Positions 1 to 5,041 of a stretch of DNA of 5,041 bases are shown piece after piece. Source of the stretch: an uncultured Prevotellaceae bacterium (GTDB lineage Bacteria > Bacteroidota > Bacteroidia > Bacteroidales > Muribaculaceae). Under the pieces are notes generated by a model. That model was not told the DNA's origin, made no database searches, and saw only the letters and a program-made list of their open reading frames with translations. The first letter of the stretch is position 1. Every line of letters begins with the position of its first letter. A program made the translations under genes and the position numbers. The stretch lies in assembly GCA_900556245.1 (NCBI GenBank), contig USOC01000112.1:1-5041 (forward strand), read 5' to 3'.

Positions 1-674
1 GATCAGTGGATTAGTTTGATAAATAAGTCTTTGTCAGGAACTTGGTCGATGGTTAGCGGAGGTATATCAATGTTGCTTACCATTGCAAGCTGGTTTATTG
101 TATTGCTATATTTCATCTTTATTTTGCTCGATTATCATCGCTTCATGGACAGTATGAAAGCGCTGATACCGGATAAATATCGGCCAACTGTTCTGCGTAT
201 TGCAGACGACATTCGTTTAAGTATGAACCGCTATTTTCGAGGTCAGACCTTGGTTGCGTTTATTGTTGGAATCTTGTTTTGTATAGGATTTCTGATTATC
301 GATATGCCGATGGCCATTGTTCTCGGAATGTTTATCGGTGTGCTGAACCTGGTGCCATACCTGCAATTGATTTCTCTTGTGCCGACAACGTTGCTTTGCG
401 CCGTCTATGCCGCAGAAACAGGAGGAGACTTTTGGACAATGCTATTGCTTGCGATGATTGTCTATGCTGTTGTGCAACTCATTCAGGACCTCTATTTATG
501 GGAAAGACGATGGGGTTGAATCCTGCCATCATTTTGTTGTCGCTGTCCGTATGGGGTTCGTTACTTGGGTTCTTAGGGATGATTATCGCTTTACCGCTCA
601 CTACTCTATTGTTGTCGTACTATAATACCTATGTCTTAAAGAAGGAACAGCCTCCGACAGAACAGGGAAAATAA
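1..674 (+). pseudogene. AI-2E/PerM-family transporter, 3' part, frameshifted
   Basis: Members of this family are multi-pass inner-membrane proteins proposed to export autoinducer-2 or other small solutes, or to act as ion antiporters; the substrate here is unknown. The frame is open at the left edge (GAT CAG TGG ATT), so the N-terminal half lies outside the window. Frame 1 encodes several hydrophobic helices, the family motif YFRGQTLVAFIVGIL and the stretch GVLNLVPYLQ, then reaches VQLIQDLY. There it runs out of frame into a short wrong tail and stops at 517-519. The expected C-terminus (MGKTMGLNPAIILLSLS, then a GSLLGFLGMIIALPLTT helix) continues in frame 3 from the ATG at 498 to the stop at 672-674. 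In homologs as I remember them, about five residues of the form LxPKI join the two halves, so the frame change fits loss of about 13 bp. The rest of the C-terminus looks intact, suggesting a recent lesion. Assembly error is the alternative. Family call is strong; loss of function is inferred. Confidence 0.8.
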
Positions 675-715
675 AGTTATATCGGGTTGTCCATGACGGC
701 AGATTCTCCCAGAGG

Positions 716-747
716 CTTGATTATTTGGCATGTTTTCCATAACTTTG
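716..747 (+). promoter_or_regulatory. Candidate Bacteroidetes-type promoter for dgt
   Basis: TAACTTTG at 740-747 matches the Bacteroidetes -7 consensus TAnnTTTG exactly. CTTG at 716-719 matches three of four bases of the -33 TTTG box, with a 20 bp spacer in the usual range. Transcription would begin around 753-756 and leave a leader of roughly 25-30 nt before the ATG at 781. It sits in the 106 bp gap after the broken transporter gene, where dgt would need its own promoter. The match is by eye only. Confidence 0.45.
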
Positions 748-780
748 TGATTCAGCTTTCTTTTGAAGACAAAACAGACA

Positions 781-2121
781 ATGACAGATACAAACAAAAT
801 GCAGTGGGAAAGGCTCATCAGCAATAAGCGCTTGGGTATGGAACGTTATCGCACCTCGACGATGCAGACTCGCAGCGACTTTCAGCGCGACTTTGACCGC
901 TTGGTATTTTCTTCACCGTTCAGGCGTATGCAGAACAAGACACAGGTGTTCCCGCTTCCGGGTAGCATCTTCGTTCATAACCGACTGACGCATAGCCTGG
1001 AGGTGTCGAGCGTTGGAAAATCGCTCGCCAATGAGGTCTGTGTGTTGCTTTCTGCTCGTTATAAAGGCACGGCTGCTGAAGAGAAATTAAGCCATATTGT
1101 GGAAATTGTCGGTGCGGCATGTTTGGCTCACGATATGGGGAATCCTCCTTTCGGACATTCCGGAGAGCGGACCATTGCCACATATTTTTCGGAGGGCAGG
1201 GGTATGAAGATTCGTCCACTTCTTTCCGATGCAGAGTGGGCGGATTTGGTAAACTTCGATGGAAATGCCAATTCATTCCGCCTGCTGGCCCATCAATTCC
1301 GAGGTCGGCGGGAAGGTGGTTTGGCTATGACCTACACTTCGCTGGCAGCCATAGTCAAATATCCTTATACGGCCTCTGCAACTCCTAAAAAGGGAAAATT
1401 CGGCTTCTTCGAATCGGAAAAATTGTGCTATCGACAAGTTGCGGAGGAACTGGGTATCATTGAAAAATCGCCAGACATGTTTGCGCGCCATCCTCTGGTC
1501 TACTTGATGGAAGCAGCCGACGACATTTGCTACCAAATAATGGACATCGAAGATGCCCACAAGCTGAAGATTCTTGATTGCGAGGAAGTAACCCGTCTGC
1601 TTACCGGCTTTTTTCGGGGACAACGGGTGGAGCGCATCAATCAAGTGCTCGACGCTATTGATGACAGAAACGAGAAGGTGGCCTATCTGAGGTCGTGCGT
1701 TATCGGTGAACTTGTGGGAGAATGCGCCAAAGTGTTTGTTGAAAATGAGGACAGTATTCTTCGTGGTGAATTCGAAGGTTGCCTGATTGACCATATTTCT
1801 CCAATCGCTCGCCAAGGCTATAGCCAATGTTCGGAAACGGCATGGACAAAAATCTACAATTCTTCAGACGTTGTCGATATTGAATTGGCAGGAAACCAGA
1901 TTATCACATTCCTGCTCGATCGCCTGTTGGATGCGGTGCTTCATCCTGACAAAAATTATTCCAAGCTCTTGCTGAGTCGCATCCCGAATCAATATGACAC
2001 GGCCGCTCCGTCTGTCTACGGAAAAATTCAGGCTGTACTCGATCATATATCAGGCATGACCGATGTCTATGCTCTTGATCTTTACCGGAAACTCAACGGA
2101 TTGAGTCTTCCCGCTGTTTAA
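781..2121 (+). CDS. dgt: dGTP triphosphohydrolase (HD-domain dGTPase)
   Basis: Cytoplasmic enzyme that hydrolyses dGTP to deoxyguanosine and triphosphate, so helping to set the dNTP pool. Counting from the ATG at 781 (446 aa), the N-terminus carries the family signature FQRDFDRLVFSSPFRRMQNK and FPLPGSIFVHNRLTHSLE. The metal-binding HD set is visible: His71 in RLTHSLE, His117-Asp118 in LAHDMGNPPFGHSGE, and the Asp pair at 247-248 in MEAADDICYQ. FDGNANSFRLL (around 159-169) corresponds to the nucleotide-pocket segment. The length fits Bacteroidetes dGTPases and is shorter than E. coli Dgt (about 505 aa). The frame extends upstream to a TTG at 763, but ATG 781 is preferred, leaving a normal A-rich leader; ATG 799 (MQWERLISNKR) is also credible because many homologs begin M-x-W. 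The gene ends 23 bp before the TPM gene, so the two probably form an operon. All key residues are present. I cannot tell from sequence whether it strictly prefers dGTP or is activated by other dNTPs. Confidence 0.95.
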   Translation: MTDTNKMQWERLISNKRLGMERYRTSTMQTRSDFQRDFDRLVFSSPFRRMQNKTQVFPLPGSIFVHNRLTHSLEVSSVGKSLANEVCVLLSARYKGTAAEEKLSHIVEIVGAACLAHDMGNPPFGHSGERTIATYFSEGRGMKIRPLLSDAEWADLVNFDGNANSFRLLAHQFRGRREGGLAMTYTSLAAIVKYPYTASATPKKGKFGFFESEKLCYRQVAEELGIIEKSPDMFARHPLVYLMEAADDICYQIMDIEDAHKLKILDCEEVTRLLTGFFRGQRVERINQVLDAIDDRNEKVAYLRSCVIGELVGECAKVFVENEDSILRGEFEGCLIDHISPIARQGYSQCSETAWTKIYNSSDVVDIELAGNQIITFLLDRLLDAVLHPDKNYSKLLLSRIPNQYDTAAPSVYGKIQAVLDHISGMTDVYALDLYRKLNGLSLPAV

Positions 2122-2144
2122 TCATAAATAAACGACAAACAAAT

Positions 2145-3404
2145 ATGAACGCCAAAAGATTCCTGATTTCCTTGACTTTGACATTTTTGTGTCTTTGCAC
2201 GGCCTTAGCCTACACTGTGGAAGAAATTCCCAATGTCCATCTGGCAGACAAACGACAATACGTATCGAATCCCGACGGCATTCTGACACAACAGACAGTC
2301 GGCCTTTTAAACGCTTCCATCGCCGAAATATGGAAATCGACAAGCGCAGAGGTCGTTGCCGTTGTGGTAGACGATATAGGTAATTCTGACGTTGACAGCT
2401 TCGCTACCGACCTGTTCCGACACTGGGGTATAGGAAAGGCTGACAACAACAACGGAGTGCTGATTCTTGTTGCGAGAGGGCAGCGAAAAGCTACAATCCG
2501 TACCGGATACGGCACGGAGGGTTTGCTTCCGGATATTGTTTGCGGTCGAATTATTCGCGACGATATGGCTCCATTCTTCAAGATAGGTGACTATGACAAA
2601 GGCATGATTGCGGCTGTAGAAAAAATCCGGCGGATTATGACTACGCCCGGTGCTGCAGCAGAATTGAAATCGAAGTATGAAAACGACAGGAAGAGGCAAG
2701 AAGGCAACTTTTTCCGAAATTATTTGATTTTTGCAGGGATGGCCACTGTTGTCCTGCTGTTTATTGTGGTCTACACGTTCATCAAATCCTCGGGGAAAGA
2801 CTCCTACGAGCGCTATAGCAGCCTTAATGCACTCGGGCCTCTTTATATGGGGGCGGCATTGTTGACATTGGGGATGGGTATTGTCCCCCTCTTGTTGCTT
2901 TTGTTGTTGAAAAGTCATTGTCGCAACAAGCGTCGCCGCTGCCCGAGATGCAACAAAAAGATGAAAAAGATGTCCGAAGCAGAAGACAATCGCTACCTGA
3001 CAGAAGCGCAGGATTTGGAAGAAAGGCTACAGTCGGTGGACTATGACGTTTGGGTTTGCGGCAATTGTGACATGGTAGAAACGCTGTCGTTTGTTAACAA
3101 GGCGACGGTTTACTCCCAATGCGATCTTTGTAAGGCTCATACGATGATGCAGACCTCTTCTCGGATTGTCACTCAACCGACAGCGACAAAAGAGGGTTTG
3201 CAGGAGACAACATTCGTCTGTCGTAACTGTGGTAACACGAAAGTCGAACGCAAAAAAATAGCTCCAAGTCCCGACGGATCTGCATTGGCGGCCGGAGTGC
3301 TTGCGGCGGGCTTGTTTGGTGGAGGCCGCGGAGGAGGCGGCTTTGGAGGCGGAAGTTTTGGCGGCGGTTCGACAGGTGGCGGCGGTGCTTCCGGCGGTTG
3401 GTAG
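2145..3404 (+). CDS. TPM-domain (YgcG-type) membrane protein with zinc ribbons and Gly-rich tail
   Basis: A 419 aa envelope protein of unknown biochemical role. Residues 1-22 are a signal peptide (K4, R5, hydrophobic core, likely cleavage after TALA). Residues about 36-170 form a TPM domain: YVSNPDGILTQQTVGLLN, then DDIGN, FRHWGIGKADNNNGVLILVA, the RTGYGTEGLLPD motif and the IIRDDMAPFFKIGDYDKGM segment. TPM domains occur in the plant photosystem II repair protein TLP18.3 and in many bacterial membrane proteins of unclear function. Two membrane helices follow at about 192-214 and 232-256. The soluble part then holds four CxxC pairs: 266/269, 305/308, 326/329 and 359/362, most simply two zinc ribbons. 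The tail from about 391 is almost only Gly, Ser and aromatic residues and ends GASGGW, as in other YgcG-type proteins. With an exported TPM domain, the CxxC part should also be extracytoplasmic if both helices cross the membrane; this topology is inferred. An A-rich leader precedes ATG 2145, 23 bp after dgt, which suggests co-transcription. Confidence 0.85.
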   Translation: MNAKRFLISLTLTFLCLCTALAYTVEEIPNVHLADKRQYVSNPDGILTQQTVGLLNASIAEIWKSTSAEVVAVVVDDIGNSDVDSFATDLFRHWGIGKADNNNGVLILVARGQRKATIRTGYGTEGLLPDIVCGRIIRDDMAPFFKIGDYDKGMIAAVEKIRRIMTTPGAAAELKSKYENDRKRQEGNFFRNYLIFAGMATVVLLFIVVYTFIKSSGKDSYERYSSLNALGPLYMGAALLTLGMGIVPLLLLLLLKSHCRNKRRRCPRCNKKMKKMSEAEDNRYLTEAQDLEERLQSVDYDVWVCGNCDMVETLSFVNKATVYSQCDLCKAHTMMQTSSRIVTQPTATKEGLQETTFVCRNCGNTKVERKKIAPSPDGSALAAGVLAAGLFGGGRGGGGFGGGSFGGGSTGGGGASGGW

Positions 3405-3466
3405 ATTCTTGAAATCCGGAATTAAGAAAAGAAGTAGGCAATATATGGAAAATAGAGGGGAAAATC

Positions 3467-3499
3467 ATTGGGAGGTTAAACTTTTTTTCGTTATGGTTG
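3467..3499 (+). promoter_or_regulatory. Weak candidate promoter for the His-Arg-Pro protein and mltG
   Basis: TATGGTTG at 3492-3499 matches five of the six fixed bases of the Bacteroidetes -7 box TAnnTTTG. ATTG at 3467-3470 matches three of four bases of the -33 TTTG box, with a 21 bp spacer. Transcription would start near 3505, about 25 nt before the ATG at 3530. It lies in the only sizeable gap (125 bp) between the TPM gene and the next gene. The match is imperfect in an AT-rich stretch, so chance is a real alternative. Confidence 0.28.
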
Positions 3500-3529
3500 T
3501 CGGTATATTATAAGAAAAATATAGATATT

Positions 3530-4366
3530 ATGAGAAAGATTCTGAAGAAAGGATTTATAGTCTTGTTTGGTTTGGTATTGACCATGCCGATGGTAGATTT
3601 GTCGGCATTTGCCGACAGTCGCAACTTTGGTTTTCGCAGTGGTGTAAATTCGACGGATCGTCGTCCAAGTCTTCCTTCGCGTGGCAATGAAGACGACGAT
3701 GATGACCGACGTCGTCCCGGACGCCCGCATAGACCTTCGCGTCCTGACTTTGACGATGATGATGACGACAGACGTCCTCATCGTCCCCATCGTCCTCATC
3801 ATCCCGGTCGTCCGCCTCGGCCACACTATCATCCCGGTCACTCGCAATTTCGTCCGATATTGCCACCGTCCCGTCCCCATCGTCCGCAGTATTGTCCTTT
3901 CCATCGACCTGTCAGACCGCCGCATTTTCGTCCGTGGGCTAATGCTCCGTTGATTGATGTGGTTCTTGGATTGCCATTTGGCATTTCGTTTAATATAAGC
4001 ATAGACCGCTTGGGTAATGCTGGATATTTTATTGACGGTTATAGCGGTAGTGAAGTCTACTTGCGTGATGTGCACGAGCTCGGTTATGAATGGGATGATG
4101 CTGTAGTCCGTTATGACGGAGGATTGATGGCTTCTGTCAGTATGTATCATTCGTCTAGACGCTATAGCACCAGACGTTTTGATCGTCTGTACGACAAGCT
4201 GTGCGTTCTCTACGGCCAGCCGGCGTTGGGGGGTCGAGGATATTCCTCACTTTCCGCTACTTGGTATGACAGAAACGGGAGGCATTACGTCACGCTATCT
4301 TATGAACAAATGACATCGTTCGGTGGCTCCTCACGTTACTATACGGTGTTGACCTATGGAAATTGA
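3530..4366 (+). CDS. Exported Asp-run/His-Arg-Pro-rich protein of unknown function
   Basis: I cannot assign a function. The ATG at 3530 gives 278 aa beginning with a clear signal peptide (MRKILKKGF, a hydrophobic core, then LSAFA with cleavage likely after residue 28); the in-frame TTG at 3497 would spoil that signal and is rejected. Residues about 40-137 are low complexity. Two acidic runs (E54-D59 and D75-D80) are each followed by Arg/Pro/His-rich sequence built on HRP and RPH tripeptides, and this region holds 11 histidines (67, 84, 87, 90, 91, 99, 101, 104, 117, 125, 132). Residues about 138-278 look like a folded domain: LIDVVLGLPFG, DGYSGSEVYLRDVHELGYEWDDAVVRYD, then LYGQP, ATWYDRNGRHYVTLSYE and a closing RYYTVLTYGN. 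I recall similar C-terminal domains in hypothetical proteins of Bacteroidales, without a known role. The likely location is the periplasm or outer surface. The His and Asp clusters could bind metal ions, polyanions or a membrane; that is speculation. It ends 7 bp before mltG and is probably co-transcribed with it. Confidence 0.82.
   Translation: MRKILKKGFIVLFGLVLTMPMVDLSAFADSRNFGFRSGVNSTDRRPSLPSRGNEDDDDDRRRPGRPHRPSRPDFDDDDDDRRPHRPHRPHHPGRPPRPHYHPGHSQFRPILPPSRPHRPQYCPFHRPVRPPHFRPWANAPLIDVVLGLPFGISFNISIDRLGNAGYFIDGYSGSEVYLRDVHELGYEWDDAVVRYDGGLMASVSMYHSSRRYSTRRFDRLYDKLCVLYGQPALGGRGYSSLSATWYDRNGRHYVTLSYEQMTSFGGSSRYYTVLTYGN
3772..3885 (+). repeat. Degenerate CGTCCyCAT repeats encoding His-Arg-Pro
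   Basis: Imperfect 9-base units of the form CGTCCyCAT encode Arg-Pro-His within the exported protein. A 14-base direct repeat, CGTCCCCATCGTCC, occurs at 3782-3795 and again at 3872-3885, and ATCATCCCGGTC occurs at 3798-3809 and 3828-3839. Every unit keeps the reading frame. Such tracts can change length by slippage or recombination without breaking the gene, so length may vary between strains. Confidence 0.65.
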
Positions 4367-4373
4367 TGACAGT

Positions 4374-5041
4374 ATGAAAAATCAGTCAGTAGCGGAAAAA
4401 ACAAGGAAATCAATATTGATTTCCGCATTGGTCGTTCTTGTGCTTTTTTGCGCAGGAACGGCTTTTGTGCTCTATCCTATGTTTAGCTTACGGCCGGAAA
4501 AGTCCGGAATGTTTTATGTGGAAAGGAGGATGACATCGGAAGCCTTTGCCGACAGCGTGACGGCTAAATTTGGTAGGGAGTTTTCCGACAAAGTGATGCT
4601 TTTGCATGGCTGGCGTGCGATTGACCTGTCGCATCGGGTAGGGGCTTACAAAGTGAATTTGGGGGATAGTCCTTGGGATTTTTGGAAGAAGCTCCGGACC
4701 GGCTTGCAGTCGCCGGTGAAGATTACTTTCAACAATCTTCGTACAGTCGATGACTTTGCGGCAGCAATGGCTGATCAACTGTCATTTGAAAAGACAGATT
4801 TGCTTCCGTTTCTGACAGATTCGGCGCAATGTGCGGCAAAAGGCTTTACGTCCGCCACTATACCGGCGATGCTGCTGTCTGACACCTATGAAGTTTATTG
4901 GTCTGTCAGCCCAGAAAACTTGATGAACAAGCTTTATAAGAATTATCAGGCATTTTGGACGGATAGCCGTTTGGAAAAAGCTAAAAGACTCGGATTTACA
5001 CCGCAGGAAGTTGCAACGTTGGCCTCAATTGTTGATTCGGA
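4374..5041 (+). CDS. mltG: Endolytic murein transglycosylase MltG, N-terminal part (runs off window)
   Basis: MltG (YceG family) is an inner-membrane lytic transglycosylase that cuts nascent peptidoglycan strands, thought to set glycan chain length or act as a terminase for new strands. The window holds 222 codons plus two bases. Residues 1-12 are a short polar cytoplasmic start, and 13-37 a single membrane anchor. Residues about 46-115 form the LysM-like region, with the typical RVGAYKVNLGDSPWDFWKKL and RTGLQSPVKITFNNLRT. The catalytic domain begins after that, with LLSDTYEVYWSVSPENLMNKLY, AKRLGFTPQEVATLASIVDS and then a codon starting GA. That last segment aligns with the family's ASIVEKE block, whose glutamate is catalytic (E218 in E. 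coli); here the codon is cut by the window, so I only infer Glu. The ATG at 4366 overlaps the previous stop but hits a stop after three codons, so ATG 4374 is the start, 7 bp after the upstream gene, which suggests operon linkage and perhaps translational coupling. No Shine-Dalgarno sequence is seen. Confidence 0.93.
   Translation, partial: MKNQSVAEKTRKSILISALVVLVLFCAGTAFVLYPMFSLRPEKSGMFYVERRMTSEAFADSVTAKFGREFSDKVMLLHGWRAIDLSHRVGAYKVNLGDSPWDFWKKLRTGLQSPVKITFNNLRTVDDFAAAMADQLSFEKTDLLPFLTDSAQCAAKGFTSATIPAMLLSDTYEVYWSVSPENLMNKLYKNYQAFWTDSRLEKAKRLGFTPQEVATLASIVDS

Noticed and set aside
636..824. Minus-strand open frame across the perM-dgt gap
   Set aside because: It overlaps both flanking genes, has no recognisable features, and the gap is better explained as the dgt promoter region.
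1273..1827. Minus-strand open frame (184 codons) opposite dgt
   Set aside because: Shadow of the strongly conserved dGTPase coding sequence.
2307..2918. Minus-strand open frame (203 codons) opposite the TPM gene
   Set aside because: The sense strand encodes a clear TPM domain; the antisense product resembles nothing I know and has no initiation context.
3316..3401. GGC/GGA-rich tract considered as a DNA repeat or CRISPR-like array
   Set aside because: It encodes in frame the glycine-rich tail typical of YgcG-type TPM proteins; there are no regular spacers.
3406..3428. Imperfect inverted repeat (TTCTTGA / TTAAGAA) just after the TPM gene, considered as a terminator
   Set aside because: The stem is only about 7 AT-rich pairs with one G-U, and no T-run follows on either strand.
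3481..3488. T-rich run (CTTTTTTT) considered as the end of an intrinsic terminator
   Set aside because: The preceding 40 bases form no GC-rich stem.
3491..4150. Long minus-strand open frame (219 codons) opposite the His-Arg-Pro gene
   Set aside because: It is the antisense of the repetitive Asp/His-Arg-Pro codons, rich in Arg, Thr and Met with no domain. The plus strand has a signal peptide and a recognisable C-terminal domain.
4488..4778. Minus-strand open frame (96 codons) opposite mltG
   Set aside because: Shadow of the MltG coding sequence, which matches its family throughout.

Overview
The window looks like chromosomal core DNA from a Bacteroidota species, most likely order Bacteroidales and perhaps Prevotella-like. 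The grounds are the protein flavours (the PerM-type transporter with a PYLQ motif, the short dGTPase, the MltG), A-rich leaders before start codons with no Shine-Dalgarno sequence, and a match to the Bacteroidetes TAnnTTTG promoter box ahead of dgt. The genus is an inference from memory of these families and was not tested. All genes read rightward. I see no RNA genes, insertion sequences, phage genes or CRISPR array.

Layout. (1) Positions 1-674: the 3' part of an AI-2E/PerM-family membrane transporter. Its reading frame is broken near 496-498, where a small deletion removes the residues that normally lie between the QDL and MGK motifs; I call it a pseudogene. (2) 675-780: a 106 bp gap with a plausible promoter (716-747). 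(3) 781-2121: an HD-domain dGTP triphosphohydrolase (dgt), with the ATG at 781 or possibly 799. (4) 2145-3404: a secreted or membrane TPM-domain protein with two membrane segments, four CxxC pairs (probably two zinc ribbons) and a glycine-rich tail ending in ASGGW. It starts 23 bp after dgt and is probably co-transcribed with it. (5) 3405-3529: a 125 bp gap with a weak promoter candidate and a 22-codon mini-ORF. (6) 3530-4366: an exported protein of unknown function with two poly-Asp runs, a His-Arg-Pro-rich low-complexity region and a well-folded-looking C-terminal domain. (7) 4374-5041: the first 222 codons of mltG, the endolytic murein transglycosylase, cut by the window end next to its predicted catalytic glutamate.

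Together these suggest two short operons: dgt plus the TPM gene (nucleotide pool control plus an envelope protein of unclear job), and the His-Arg-Pro protein plus mltG (an exported protein tightly linked to a peptidoglycan-processing enzyme). The points most worth a second look are the frameshifted transporter, the TPM/double-zinc-ribbon architecture, and the Asp/His-Arg-Pro protein lying 7 bp upstream of mltG. I found no clear sign of an undescribed defence or mobile system.
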